From the NCBI GenBank assembly GCA_031772625.1, contig CM062812.1, positions 735,665,714 through 735,729,713 on the forward strand: a DNA stretch of 64,000 nt. The letters run 5' to 3'. This document shows, piece after piece, positions 35,560 to 46,913 of this stretch. The number at the start of each line of letters is the position of its first letter. The stretch's first letter is position 1. Source of the stretch: Pinus tabuliformis (taxonomy: Eukaryota; Streptophyta; Pinopsida; Pinales; Pinaceae). Made by a program: the position numbers and the translations under genes. The notes under the pieces were generated by a model, which worked only from the letters and a program-made list of their open reading frames with translations, ran no database searches and was not told where the DNA came from.

Positions 35560-37480
35560 AATCAGAAACACAGGGAAAGCTGAGTTTTGTTTTTTTTTCT
35601 CGGAAACTGTAGGAGGAATATCCTGTGTTCTCTTTCTTCACAACATCAATTTTCAATTTTCCCTTTCCTTAAACTGTTCTCAACCTGAATTTGTTTCTTG
35701 GTTCTTTGAAGAAATCAATACCTTGACAGAACAGGGACTATATAAAACAATGGTTTTTCACAGAGTAAACAGACTTGCAATTTTGTTTCCTTCCCAAGTC
35801 TTATTTCTATGATTGCATCCCCATTTTTTTTTACAACAGAATGTGAGGAAGAAAAAGGCAGATTTTGAATACAGAGAAGGAAACAGAGAGACTTTGTAGA
35901 ACTTAGAAAAGACACAGCAGACTTTTGAATTTCTCTTTCCTTGCTTTTCTTCAACCAATACTCTATTTTTAATCCACCACCTTATCTAGACATATCGTAT
36001 GCAGAGTAGGTTTTCGAGCCTACCTCATTCCCAGCTCGAATTTGACAAGAATTCCTACTTTTTCTACTGCAAAGCTGCTCTCTGTCCTTCCTGTAGAAAT
36101 CCTCCTGTAGAAGGTGTTCCTGCTCCTATAGAATGCAGTAGTGCTCCTGTAGAACTTGATAGGCAGGAGGGTTTTGAAAAACTGGCAGAAAACAACTGGT
36201 TCACTGTTCTGAAGGTGGTAGATGAGTACAGCAATCGAGAATGTCGCAAATGAAAATGAAACAAAGGGTGGTGGAGGCTTAGGCCGCACTGTACTTAACT
36301 GATGGCGTAATCCATGGTGAGGAGGTGAGGTGGCTGGATGGGTACGTTATCCCCATCTGGACCATTGGTCCTACATTAGTGTAATTATGGTTCTTCATGT
36401 CACCTGACCGCCATCACCTCCCTTACTCCAGTTATATGCTGCCACCACTACCGGTTTCGAATGTTTTCCTTCTGAGCTGACATGACAGAAGTGTTGCCTG
36501 CATATCTGATCAGTAGTTTGAATTGGATGAGGCTCAATTGAATTCCATGAGGGTGTGTGAACTAGACGAGGCTGGCCAGTTAGCTGGCCACCGATTTCGC
36601 TTAATCGTGACCATTCTCATAGTTCATGCATTTTTGAAATAATATTCATGCAATTGAGGAATAGGTTCAGCCACTTACCTGCTAAGTCGATGTTGTGCTA
36701 TGCATGCTTTGGACTTTGGCACTTCATTTCCTCATTGCTGTTGCTGCTGGTGCTCTGCATGCTTGAACTTTGGCTTATGTTGATGATTTCTTGATCAAGA
36801 TCCGCTCCTTACATGCTTCATACATCTTGCTGCACTGACCTTGTCTCTAGAGTTTTTTTTTCAAAGGGATCAGCTACTACAGGAATCCTACAGGATTTCC
36901 TGTAGCTGCTTCTCCTTCTGAAATTCAGGTTGATGCTCGAGTAGGCTTAAAAGACAACTGATAAAGGTTCTGAATGAAAGAAATATCACCTGGGAGATAT
37001 CAGGTAAAAGTAAGTAAGAAGAACGTTGCTACTTTACTTGTCATCATTTTTTGTGTTTTCATAATGAAAGAATGAGAATGTCAGTATTTTGTCTATGCAG
37101 GGAAAGAAATGCAAGTGGAAGTGTGAGTTCACAGGGGTGGAATGGAGAGTTAGGCAGATGGATGGTGGAAGGGAGGTCCACAAGCCTCCTAGACAGACTT
37201 CCAGCCCTCGAGTTCTTTTCTAAACTTGATTTTGGCCTTTCTCTAGTTTCTACAGGATCCTCTTGTAGAATACACAGAGTTTCCTGTAGGACGCGGTATT
37301 TTCAAAACAAATGAGACCGAGGCCTGGAAAAGGATAACAGTGATGGAGGGATGGACTATGAAGGGTGTATGTAGCTTGGCCATGTATTTTGTCTCTTGTG
37401 TGACCCTCCTGCAACCTGCAATTTATTCAAAAGAAGTTAGGTTTTTTTTCTTTTTCTCTCCTTTTTTTTTTGAGATAGCT
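35560..37480 (-). other. G2 spacer between integrase and accessory ORF
   Basis: About 1.9 kb without a coding domain; short frames on both strands are not conserved in G1. It holds clusters of CCTGTAG/CTACAGG at 36088-36160, 36876-36911 and 37250-37290, motifs also present in the LTRs. Confidence 0.55.
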
Positions 37481-37550
37481 GGGGCGCCTCCAGGAGGTTT
37501 TCACCCTCACTGCCTGCCCTGGGTGCCTCCAAGAGGTTTTCACCTAGGGA
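37481..37550 (-). repeat. G2 post-pol direct repeats
   Basis: On minus, GTGAAAACCTCTTGGAGGCA and GTGAAAACCTCCTGGAGGCG lie about 40 bases apart, the counterparts of the four G1 copies at 16811-16979. Confidence 0.75.
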
Positions 37551-37584
37551 TCTTTTATTCCTTTTTCTATGTTTTTTTTCTATT

Positions 37585-37624
37585 TTTTTTGTGTGTGTGT
37601 GTCTGTGTGTTTTTTTTTTTTTTG
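37585..37624. repeat. TG-repeat and poly-T tract
   Basis: GTGTGTGTGTGTCTGTGTG followed by about 14 T, just beyond the pol end on the element's downstream side. Simple-sequence expansion with no coding role. Confidence 0.9.
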
Positions 37625-37625
37625 C

Positions 37626-38970
37626 TCAGGGTTTGGGTGGAGTGGAGACAGGGACCTGCTCCACTACCAACACTATTTTTCCCAGGTTCTCGATGAACTC
37701 TTGCTTGGAAAGGGGTTTCCTATAGATCTTCAATCTATGCCCATTGACGAGCATGGGGATGGATTCTTGATCTACGATCCAGATAAGGACTGCACCATTG
37801 TCATTACACTTTTCTATTGTATATGGTCCCAGCCATCTTGTCCTCAGTTTTCCCTTAACATATCTATATCTTGAATCATACAACAACGCCCAATCTCCTT
37901 GCTGGAATTATTTTTCTTTGAGGTGTCTGTCATGCCATATTTTCCTTTGAAGTTGGACTACCTCTGAGTGGAGTTGGGCCTGCATTCTCTGTTCATCCAA
38001 TCCATTTAGCTGAAGCAATATTTCCTTTTGTGCATGGTTGAGATCTAGGTCCTACTGAGCTACCATCCTTAATGTGTTATATTCAAATTCTATTGACAGC
38101 AGAGCCTTCTTCCCGTAGACCAGCTCATAGGGTGTAAATGTTGTGGTGGTTTTCTAGGTGGTGTTATAGGCCCAGGTGGCCTCAACCAATCAATTTGCCC
38201 AATCTTTTCTGTTGTTGCTCACTACCTTAGTCAAAATCCCTTCCAAAGCTCTGCTGGTGACTTCCACCTGTTCATTTTCTTGTGGATCATAAGGGGTGGA
38301 AGTTCTGTGCTTAATCTTGTGGTGTGTGAGCAGGTCTTCAACCAAATTGGAGGTAAACTGACTCCCTTGATCTGTGACTAACTCTCTTGGATAGCCAAAC
38401 ATGTATAAGATATTTTCCTCGAAAAACTCAGCTACTTTTTCTTCTGTTTCTTCTTTGATCGTCTTTGTTTCTACCCATTTTGTCAGATAATCAATACACA
38501 CAATCCTGTAAGATTTATGTTTTGAAGGAGGGTTGATAGGACCCACAAAGTCCATGCTCCAATTCTCAAATGGCTCGAAAGTCACTTGAGGTTGCAGGGG
38601 CATCTCATCCCTTAGAGTCGGTTTCCCCATCCTTTGACATCGGTCACATTGGCTGATGTATCTCCTAACATCTTGATGAAGAGTGGGCCAATAGTAACCT
38701 GCCTACAAAATTTTGAATGCAATCCTTTTTGCTGCAAAGTGGCCCCCACAAGGCCCATCATGACAGGTTAGGGGGATTTCAAAGACTTCCTCCTCCTTGA
38801 CACATCGCTTCAAAACTTGATCTGGGCCAAGTTTAAAAATACTATCCCCAATCCAAGTGAATGGGGCACTTTTCCTCATGATCTTGCTCTTCTCTTTTGA
38901 GGACAGGTGTGGCGAAAACTGTGCTGAAACCAAGTAATTTGCTATATCATCAAACAATGGAGAGAGTACT
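37626..38970 (-). pseudogene. G2 integrase
   Basis: The N-terminal part from 38957 includes CHDGPCGGHFAAKRIAFKIL with zinc-site H and C residues, followed by a stop near 38703. The core (38630-38190) shows all three catalytic residues in context: MDFVGP, VTDQGSQFTSNLVEDLL, and the glutamate in NEQVEVTSRALEGIL. After a divergent stretch with stops, the C-terminal GPYTIEKCNDNGAVLIWIVD and MLVNGHRLKIYRKPLS blocks lie at 37886-37700. Same frame throughout. Confidence 0.88.
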
Positions 38971-39400
38971 GAAATAGCAAATAGCTACCCATCTAGCATT
39001 TGATCATCCACCATAACTTCTTCACCTGCAGGCAAATCTAGTCTAGATAGAAAATCAACAACAACATTTTCCTTACCTGGCTTATCAACAATAGTCAAAT
39101 CAAATTGCTGCAATAAAAGTAACCATCTAATGACGTGAGCATTTACATCTGGTTTATTCATCAAATACCTAATTGCAACATGATCAGTGTGTATGAATGT
39201 TTGATAGCCAGTGATGTAGTGTCTGAACTTGTTTAGGCAATGGACTACTGCTAGGAGATCCTTTTCAGTTACAGTGTAGTTTAATTCTGCCTTGGACAGG
39301 ATTTTACTGACAAAAGATATGGCATAAGGTAGCTTCTCTTCAACATGCCCTAAGGTTGCTCCTATCTTTGTTCGAGGCATCTATGTGAATGTCGAAAGGT
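38971..39400 (-). pseudogene. G2 RNase H
   Basis: Blocks in order: YAISFVSKILSKAELNYTVT, EKDLLAVVHCLNKFRHYITG (the E of the active site), QTFIHTDHVAIRYLMNKPDV (the D in HTDH) and FDLTIVDKPGKENVVVDFLS. Nearly uninterrupted from 39380 to 38985. A frameshift at about 39381-39405 separates it from RT, the only frame change in the whole G2 gag-pol. Confidence 0.88.
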
Positions 39401-39405
39401 AGGGC

Positions 39406-40467
39406 CTACTTTGGACCTCTAAAGATTGGGGCAGTTACCAACTTACCTTTCAAGGCATCCAGAGCCTCTTGACAGTTTTCAGTCCATATAAACTCAGCAT
39501 ATTTTCCCAAAATACCAAACAATGGAAAGGCTAGCTTACTAAAATCCTTAATGAATCTTCTATAATACCCTGCTAAGCCTAGAAAACTCCAAACATCTCT
39601 TACCTTTTGATGACGTGGGACCCTTTGGATGATAGCAATCTTGTTGGGATCCACCTGTAATACCAGCTGAGAAATTGTATGACCTAGAACGGTCCCTTCA
39701 GTCATCAGGAATTCACATTTTTTAGGACTGAGGGATAGTTTCATTTCAATACACTTGGCTAAAACTTTTCCCAAGTTAGTCAAAGGTTCCTAGAAGTTAG
39801 AACCATAAGGGGTAAAGTCATCCATATAGATCTCCATTGAATCATGAACCAGCTCAGCAAATATGCTTAGTACTGCTCTCTAGAATGTGGTGGGAGCATT
39901 GCACAACCTCAAAGGAAGGACACGGTATGCAAAAGTACCCCATGGACAAGTGAAAGTGGTCTTATCTTGGTCTTCCAGGCTGATTTGGATTTGGTTGTAC
40001 CTGCTAAACCCATCTAGGAAGGAGAAGAACTTCTTCCCTGCCAGGCCATCTAACACTTGATCTATGAAAGGCAAAGGGAAATTTTCCTTCTTGGTGGCCT
40101 TGCTCAATTTCTGATAATCTACATAGATTCTCCACTTCCCATTTTTCTTTGGCACTAGCACCAAAGGAGAAACCCATTCGCTATAAGAGATGGGGTAGAT
40201 GAATCCTGCATCCAGCAACTTTTGCAGTTCTTCTTTGACAATGTCCTTAAGGGCTAGATTCATCCTCCTTTGAGGCTGCCTAACTGGTTTACAATCTTCT
40301 TTAATGTAAATGTGATGAGTACATACTAAAGGGTGGACTCCCTTCATCTCCTTATAACTCCAAGCAAAGGCATCCAAGTGATTCTTCAATAGGCTACACA
40401 GTTCTTTCTCCTGAGAGGTGAATAGGGATGAGTTGACCTTCAAGGTTTTTTCTGGGCCAAATTCCAC
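39406..40467 (-). pseudogene. G2 reverse transcriptase
   Basis: Finger block SEWVSPLVLVPKKNGKWRIY followed by VDYQKLSKATKKENFPLPF; FLDGFSRYNQIQISLEDQDK; FTCPWGTFAYRVLPLRLCNA; a TAG stop just after TTF at about 39880; catalytic YMDD at about 39818-39829; then LSLSPKKCEFLMTEGTVLGH and SFLGLAGYYRRFIKDFSKLA. Residue pattern is typical of Athila/Tat RT. Only one or two stops separate the pieces, all in one frame. Confidence 0.9.
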
Positions 40468-40476
40468 ATTCTTAAC

Positions 40477-41480
40477 TTAGAGGGAGGTCGGATCAGCCAC
40501 ACAGAGGTCAACTAAAGGGTTAGCTTGGGTTTCTTCCACCATCTCTTCTAAGGGCAACACACTGGGGGCTGGATTCTGAATCAAGTTCTCAATAAGATCA
40601 TCCTCGGTTTGTGGACCCCCCATGGTAGCTTCTACTGTACACAATGGTGCTGAATAGACTTCATCATGATCTTCCTCCTCCAACCAAAGAGGTAAATCAT
40701 GTTCTAGCAGAGGTTGGGTAGGACGATAGAGGACTAGCTGTTTGGACATATGCCCATTCTTGATTGTCATGTTCCCAGCTCGACAACTGATGTAGGCATC
40801 TGCAGTAGCCAACCAAGGTTTCCCCAGGATGAGAGGGTACCTAGTGAGCTTTGCCTTTGGATGGAGAACCAAAAAATCAGCAGGGTAATCCCATAAATCA
40901 ATAGAGACCATGACATCTTCCACAATCCCCTCAGGGGTCACAGTGGAGCGGTCTGCCAACTGCAGTACTGTTGAGGTCTTTCTTAGGGAACCCTGAAGAT
41001 TGAGTTTGAGCATAGTGTCCCTGGTCATCACATTAATGGCAACCCCTAGATCAATCAAGGTATGGGGGATTATGGTGCCATTGATGTGGACATCGACTAC
41101 AGGACTCCTAGGGTCTAGATATTTTGGACAAATTACCTACCCCAATATCAGGTCGGACAGTTGTTCGATGACATTCATGGTTGGGGTATCTCTCTTTCAC
41201 CTGCATGGGTGTCTGAAGCACTTCCCCTTGATAATCTTGTTGTATTTAGGCACATCCTTTATGGCTTGGAGAAGTGGTATTTTTACACATAACTGTTTGA
41301 GTTCTCCCAGAAGTTCAGTTTCTTCTTGGGTCGTTTGTGTGGTTCTAGTTAATCTCTCAGGAAATGGTGGAATGACTTTGGGTTCACTTTCCTATTTTTC
41401 TTCCTCATCCTCCTTAGGAGGAGGAGGTTGGCTATCTGGGAGAACCTTCCCAGATCATAGGTTAATCTCCTAAATTTCCA
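40477..41480 (-). pseudogene. G2 protease and linker
   Basis: The active-site block near 41060 reads HTLIDLGVAINVMT, with D-L-G like G1. Next come VLQLADRSTVTPEGIVEDVM and the YPLILGKPWLATADAYISCR hallmark. The linker upstream (ETELLGELKQLCVKIPLLQA) aligns with G1. The C-terminal acidic spacer (LWLEEEDHDEV...) leads to RT after a stop at 40477. Stops also occur near 41131 and 41211. Confidence 0.85.
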
Positions 41481-41517
41481 TAGCATAGGTTGGGCATGTT
41501 GTTTCCCCACTATATAC

Positions 41518-43023
41518 CTATTGGGCCTGTCGATTGTTGGGATTCAGGTTCGATTGAGCAGGTATTTGGGGTTGTCTTGGAGGAGCAGGAGGTAATGGTT
41601 GTGGTTGAGCAGGTGGTGGAGGCAAAAGAGCGGGAGGAGAGTTATACTGGGGCCTCCACCCCTGATGAGGTGCATTCCACTGAGGCTGTGGCTGAGCATA
41701 AGAGTGAAACGAGTGAGCAACTGGCAGAGCCTGGTATTGAGGAGGATATGACCAAGGAGGGGGTGTGGACCAGGAAGGATGAGTAGGGGTACCCCAAGAA
41801 GGCATGGAAGTGGCTTGATTAGGGTCATAATAGCTCTGGGAGGTTCCTTTCGTTCCTTGCTAGTAAGGTCTGGGTCCATGCAGCCTCCTTTGGTTCATGA
41901 AATAGAGTGGTTCAGTAGCTCCTTCAACCTCCTGATATGCAGCTTTGATTCTGGGCAAGGAAGGGCACTAATTCGTAGGATGGTCTTGTTCACAGACTAC
42001 ACGCACTTCCACAGAGTGTAGTGGACATTCATTCCTAGGATGCTTTCTTGTGCACCTGGGACAAAAGATGGCCAAAGCTCTCTCGGCTTCCTCTTGTTTC
42101 CTTTTGATATGAAAGGTATCCATTTGCATGGCAAGAGTTTGCCTCACCTTGCTCTTCAAATCTTCCAGTCGATTCTCAAGTTCGTTTCTAAGGGATGAGA
42201 TGGATGAGGATGTACTGGCTAATGGTTGACTTCCCCTACCTCTCTTCCTAGCTGACTTGGAATGGTTTCTAAACACAATATTTATGTCATCATAAGGTAG
42301 TTGATAGATGTGTCCCCGAGCCAACAAATGGAGGGTATCTAAAAGGTCTTCAGGGACTCCTTTGAGCAGAACCAACTTTAGAGATTGAGGGTCAAGTGTG
42401 CACCTGGCCCTTTTATAACTGAGTTGAAACCTCTCTTCACAGTCTTCTAAAGATTCATCACTACCCATGGTCATTCGGAAGATTTCTTCCTTGGTTTCCC
42501 TTGACCTGCAATAATCCTAGTATTTTTTGTTAAAGGCTTGCTGCATCTGAGCCCAAGTTGTGATACTATTTCCAGGTAACCCCATGAACCAGTTCAAGGC
42601 TACATCCTTGAGGGTAGAAGGAAACAATTTCAACTTCTGCTCGTCTCCCGCATAGTCATAGGTTCGACAGAGAACAACAAAATCAAACAAGAAAGTATCA
42701 GGGTCTTCGGTAGTCAGTCCATGGAAATGAGGTAAGGCTGAAGGACTTATGTTTTTCATCTTTGTGTCCCCATTGGTCTCCCGGATAGGAAAGGCACCTT
42801 CTATTCTTTCCCCATTCCCTCTAACGTTTCTGTTTTTAGCCATGGTCCCAGGACGAATGGTTTCTTGCTCTTCTTCTATAGTAGGATCTTCGTATATCTT
42901 TGGAGGTTCACCTATAGGATCTCCTGGATCACTGCCACCAAAGAAGAGAGAAGGGTGACTCAGTGATGTGTTGGGGGTGTTAGGTAGGAATTTTCCTTAA
43001 TTGTCTCTGTTCCTACGAGGCAT
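41518..43023 (-). pseudogene. G2 gag
   Basis: The ATG at 43023 (MPRRNRDN, then a stop) matches the first codons of G1 gag, so I take it as the start. The capsid half (PHFHGLTTEDPDTFLFDFVV, FPSTLKDVALNWFMGLPGNS) ends at a stop at 42517. Next come ESLEDCEERFQLSYKRARCT, GHIYQLPYDDINIVFRNHSK, and CPRCTRKHPRNECP, a reduced C..C..H..C knuckle. The tail (41805-41518) is rich in proline and glutamine (QYNSPPALLPPPPAQPQPLP). One frame with three or four stops. Confidence 0.88.
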
Positions 43024-43133
43024 GAAAGGAAATCTCTTTGTTTTGGTGATTTTTTTGTGTTTCTTTTTCTGCTTGTACTTGCAAAAACTGAAATGGGTTG
43101 AACAACAAATTGCAGCTAACTAAAATAAACCTT

Positions 43134-43423
43134 GCTGAAATGAAAATTACAGAATTGAAACGAAAGCAAGAAATGACTAATCTACGTGTGCTGAAATGGA
43201 AATTGCATAATTGAAATGAAAGTAGAAAATGTCTAATCTACGCTTATTGAAATGAAATTGCTAAATTGAAATGAAAGCAGGAAATGTCTAATCTACTTTT
43301 GCTAAAATGAAATTGTAGAATTGAAATGAAAGCAAGAAATGTCTAATCTACTTTTGCAGAATTGAAATTGCAGAATTGAAATTGCAGAATGGAAATGAAA
43401 CAACTACTCTACTTTTGCTGAAA
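43134..43423 (-). repeat. G2 leader minisatellite, ~55-60 bp x 5
   Basis: Units beginning GCTGAAATGAAAATT or similar and ending CTAATCTAC(T/G)TTT start at about 43134, 43190, 43245, 43301 and 43356. The array lies in the untranslated leader between primer site and gag. The G1 leader is only about 100 bases and lacks it. Confidence 0.85.
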
Positions 43424-43492
43424 AAAACTACTTAGCAGAATGTTGCAGTAGAAAATAGAGGAAAAGCAGTAATCACAAAATACTCTGATTCT

Positions 43493-43510
43493 TCCCTGGC
43501 AACGACGCCA
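43493..43510 (-). other. G2 primer-binding site, tRNA-Asp type
   Basis: On minus, TGGCGTCGTTGCCAGGGA lies 6 bases from the LTR. It matches the site complementary to plant tRNA-Asp at 16 of 18 positions; both changes are transitions. Confidence 0.88.
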
Positions 43511-43516
43511 AAAAGG

Positions 43517-45609
43517 GTTGATCTCCAGTATTGCAACAATAATGCTGCAACTCTTGGGGCTCCCTTCTTTACTTTTATCAACCTGGTAGTTCGTAACAAA
43601 CTTGGAAGTGATGGTGTTGTATGCAAAAATACTAGCTCTTACTGCAGGCTATCACTTGATCACCTAGCATAAGTTCGCTAGGAGGTTAAGCCAACTTCTA
43701 TGAGTTCTTAGAAGAAGATTTTACTCTGATGGAGGAGAGCCAATTCTACAGGGGCTATTCTACTTGCAGAAAGAGAAGGAAAACTAGAAGGAAATGCAAA
43801 CCCTAGCAAACCCTAATTATACAAGCAAAGAGATAGAAACTACTAAAATGGGTGTCATTGACTACTGAAAAGATACATAGCATTTATTCAAGCTACTTCT
43901 AAAGAGAAATGAGAAGAAATCATCTTTTTGTACTTTTTGAGTATTTTTGTGTGGAATTATTATGCTGATGGTTTGACGGATTGTGACTGTGTAGAGGTTT
44001 GGTGGCAAAGGAAGATGGAGTTGGCTTTTGCAGATGGAGAGGAAGGTATGGAGGGGTCCTAAGAAGTCCCTAGTACACTTCTGGAGACTTCCATTGTGAT
44101 CAAACTTCGAAAAATCACTCGCATGAACTTCTATAGGGGGCTGCAGGGGATCTACAGGAGGTTCTACGGGAAGATCTACAGGAGGAGGCCAAAAGTGGTT
44201 TTTGGAGGTTTGAAGGTGGAAAAATGATGGGAAAATGGAAATGAAGGCTGGATGAAGGTTTTGAGGGGTCTAAGACACTGTTAATGATGATCAGGAATGA
44301 AGGAGATGGTTGGATTTGTTCAAAGGGCAAGAAAGCAACCTTATGGAAAAATGCAGGAATTAGGGCAGAGTGGTGAAATATGGCGAAAGAGGGGAAATAT
44401 TGAGAGATGAGCTGGTACAAGTTATGCTATGGAGGAATGACAAGCTGGAATGTTCTACAAGTGAGCTGCACTCTTATTTTTCAAAACTGACCAAAGCAAG
44501 AACCGAAAAATAGAGTTTGTCTATTTTGACCTAAAATCTGACCTAAAAACAGAGTACTACTGAACAAAACTTTATGAACAGAAATTTATGCGAGAAAGCC
44601 ATGGTAAATGAACATGAAATGGTCTAAGCATATGAATCCAAGCAAATATTAACTTCTCCAACTCAAAACATCACACTAGCAATTGGATGAAAGGCAAAAA
44701 CTGTGTTTTTGGTGGCAGCAGTGGTCTCTTGACCTCAAACCATGGTCCCAAGGAGGGGGAAAGGGGATAAAGACCTGTTGGTAGCCTTTTTGGATCTTTC
44801 TCTGCTACTACAACAAACTACTTAAGCAACTGAAAGCAAGAACAACTAATTTAACCATCAAAAGCAACCTATTTTACCAAAGCAAGATTTGACCTAAACA
44901 ACAGAAATCAGCTTATGAATGCAAGAAAAAAACATATAAATACACAAAGGACGTTTTGGGCACTTGGGTTGGGCCCTAACCGAAGAGTTTCAGCCCTCTA
45001 GAAAAGATTAGTGCTGGTTCAAAGCTGGCTTCATCTTCATTAATAAAAAAAATAATAGTTACATCACAAAAATTGTCTGCAAAAAGAGCTCGAAAATGAG
45101 TTGAGTACAAGACTGCACAAAAAATCGAAAATAGACTATCAAATGGCCACCTACTGAGGCTTGAAGCATTCTTATTTATAAAAGTGGGGACCCCCAACAG
45201 TCCTCCTAAACTTTAGGAACTCGGCTGCCGAAACTGAAGATAACATCAGCTCTACTAGACTTTCTCGGCTACCCCTTTTGATCATCATTGTGGGTCTTTG
45301 TACTCTGAGCTGCTGGTGGAGAACTCAAGGAAGGGGTAATTAATGTAGAAGAAACCCATCCTAGAAGTCCTCAGCCCTATTTCCTTGAGTTTGGCTATCA
45401 ATCTGCTCATAAATGCTCGGTCCTTGTCCAAAAATGTCCACAAATCTGCAATAAACACTCATTAGACTATGTGGCAATGTGACTATCCCCATTCACTCTT
45501 TTGACATAAATATATTCAAAAGAATTCACAAAACTATAGAGAATGGTGGATTAAATGAAAATAATAGGCAGAATGATCCCATATAGTTACCCATTTATGG
45601 GGCTCATCA
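43517..45609 (-). repeat. G2 5' LTR
   Basis: Partner of 30528-32622. On minus it starts TGATGAGCCCCATA and ends next to the primer site, with TATAAATA at 45173-45180. CTACAGG motifs cluster at 44129-44190. Inner end reads GGAGATCAAC, slightly altered from the CTCACCA terminus seen in G1. Confidence 0.93.
45173..45180 (-). promoter_or_regulatory. G2 5' LTR TATA box
   Basis: TATAAATA on minus, followed by AGAATGCTTCAAGCC as in the other LTR. Probable core promoter of the element. Confidence 0.65.
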
Positions 45610-46328
45610 GTGCCCTTCCTTTCTGCATTTCCAGCACACCACCTTTATAGGTTTCTTGGAGATTTAAATCTCCCTCTAGATTTAGATCTCCAACTCGATG
45701 ACTTATTTTTGTTTTTGTTATGGGACTGTCCTCATACAGAAAAGGAATCACCATTCTGGCTCTCCATATTTTTCTGTCTCATCTCCTCCATCAGCAAGGA
45801 TGAGACTATTTCATCAAACTGCAAGGCAATTGCATTGCTACCTATTGCAATAACCAGACTATCCCACGAACCTGGTAGAGAACACAACAAACTAATGCAC
45901 TTATCTTTATTTGAAATTTTAACATCAATAGATGCTAACTGACTTACCACAGTATTAAATGCATTCAGATGCTCTGTCACCAAGTCTCCATCTTTCATCC
46001 GCAGGTTATATAGCTTTTTCCGTAGGAACAGTTTCTTCACCAGAGACTTAGATTGGTCCGAAGTCCCTAACTTGTCCCACAAAGCCTTTTTCATAGCTTC
46101 CCCTGATACATTCAACAATACTAAATCTGAGACACACAATCGTATTGTGCTCTTTTCCTTCTGATCCAACTTCTTCCATTCTTCATCGGACAGTCCCATT
46201 GGTTTAGTACTCGGATCTACTGCGATCCATTAATCTTTATCCACCAATAGATCCTCCATCTTAAGTTTCTACAACTAAAAACTATGACCATTAAGTTTAT
46301 CGATCTCTATCTTTCCACTGCTCGTCAT
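45610..46328 (-). pseudogene. C1 gag, Ty1/copia
   Basis: The ATG at 46328 starts MTSSGKIEIDKLNGHSF, the usual short copia Gag leader, interrupted by stops. The UBN2-type capsid is open from 46199 to 45732: MGLSDEEWKKLDQKEKSTIR, LWDKLGTSDQSKSLVKKLFL, then RMKDGDLVTEHLNAFNTVVS and SLPGSWDSLVIAIGS. At 45640-45615 the first two cysteines of a zinc knuckle appear; then G2 begins. The rest of the knuckle is at 30480-30522. Confidence 0.88.
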
Positions 46329-46437
46329 CTTCTTTTACCACTAGAATCGTTCTCACAGATTTCCCACTGAACAAGGTTTACCACAGGCCCAAGCGAAACC
46401 CCTCAGCAACAAAGGTGTCCCATTGAAGCCAAAACAA

Positions 46438-46450
46438 CTTTGATACCAAA
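46438..46450 (-). other. C1 primer-binding site (initiator-Met type)
   Basis: On minus, TTTGGTATCAAAGTTG directly follows the LTR end (CCTACA). It shares TGGTATCA and one more AG with the common TGGTATCAGAGC site. Confidence 0.75.
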
Positions 46451-46913
46451 TGTAGGTTTTAACCCCGTACAGAAATTACCCACATACGAATTCTAAAACA
46501 CAGAAAATAAACAATGCAAGAGCATAACACATAAAACACATATACATAGAGATTTTCCCCTGGATCCCAAAACGGGGACTACCAGCTTGATTTTTCATTA
46601 TATTCCTCTCAATATTACAGTACATATGTATACATACCAAAGCATCCAATATCATGGACTGAAAAACCATTGCGTCCAAAACCATGGACCGAAAATCATA
46701 GGTAGCTCCACCCAACCTAATATAGGGTCCAAAAAAAAAAATTCCTGGGGTGCTGCCCCGGACCCCATAGAGGGCGGCTACCCACCCCCTTCAAAACCCC
46801 CTATGACCCCCCCACTACGCAATCGATACAACGAAGGGGGCGCTCCTCCCCACCTCTAACACCTCGGTTCACTACATAGGTTAGTTGTGGAAATAATATA
46901 ACACAACCCAACA
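46451..46913 (-). repeat. C1 5' LTR
   Basis: Starts TGTAGGTTTT on plus and ends CCCAACA. It pairs with 26777-27262 but its C/G-run segment (about 46750-46860) is eroded. Confidence 0.9.

Larger units (their letters stand above)
30528..45609 (-). mobile_element. G2: Athila/Tat-like Ty3/gypsy element, complete length
   Basis: This 15.1 kb element has LTRs at 43517-45609 (5' in element sense) and 30528-32622 (3'), a 16/18 match to the tRNA-Asp primer site, a leader minisatellite, one long gag-pro-pol frame, a post-pol spacer, an accessory ORF, a polypurine tract and exact 5-bp duplications. Gag-pro-pol stays in one frame from 43023 to about 39406, shifts once, then stays in frame to 37626; the other lesions are in-frame stops. 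In one ~220-base stretch of the LTR pair I count about ten differences, making G2 the youngest element here. Confidence 0.93.
26777..46913 (-). mobile_element. C1: Tork-like Ty1/copia element, split by G2
   Basis: LTRs lie at 26777-27262 (3' side in element sense) and 46451-46913 (5' side). The order on minus is primer site, gag, CCHC, protease, integrase, RT, RNase H, which is the copia arrangement. Removing G2 (15 kb) leaves an element of about 5.1 kb, normal for the Tork/Tnt1 group. In the first ~240 bases the LTR pair shows roughly 27 differences by eye, more than the G2 pair. It is inserted in the RT gene of G3; I cannot find a clear matching 5-bp duplication (AACAA left, TCTTG right). 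Confidence 0.9.

Noticed and set aside
43134..43423. CRISPR-like array
   Set aside because: Units are contiguous and diverged without unique spacers, in a plant retrotransposon leader; it is a minisatellite.
43493..43510. tRNA gene candidates at the tRNA-like 18-mers
   Set aside because: These are primer-binding sites: only the 3' tRNA end is matched, directly beside an LTR, and no cloverleaf can be drawn.
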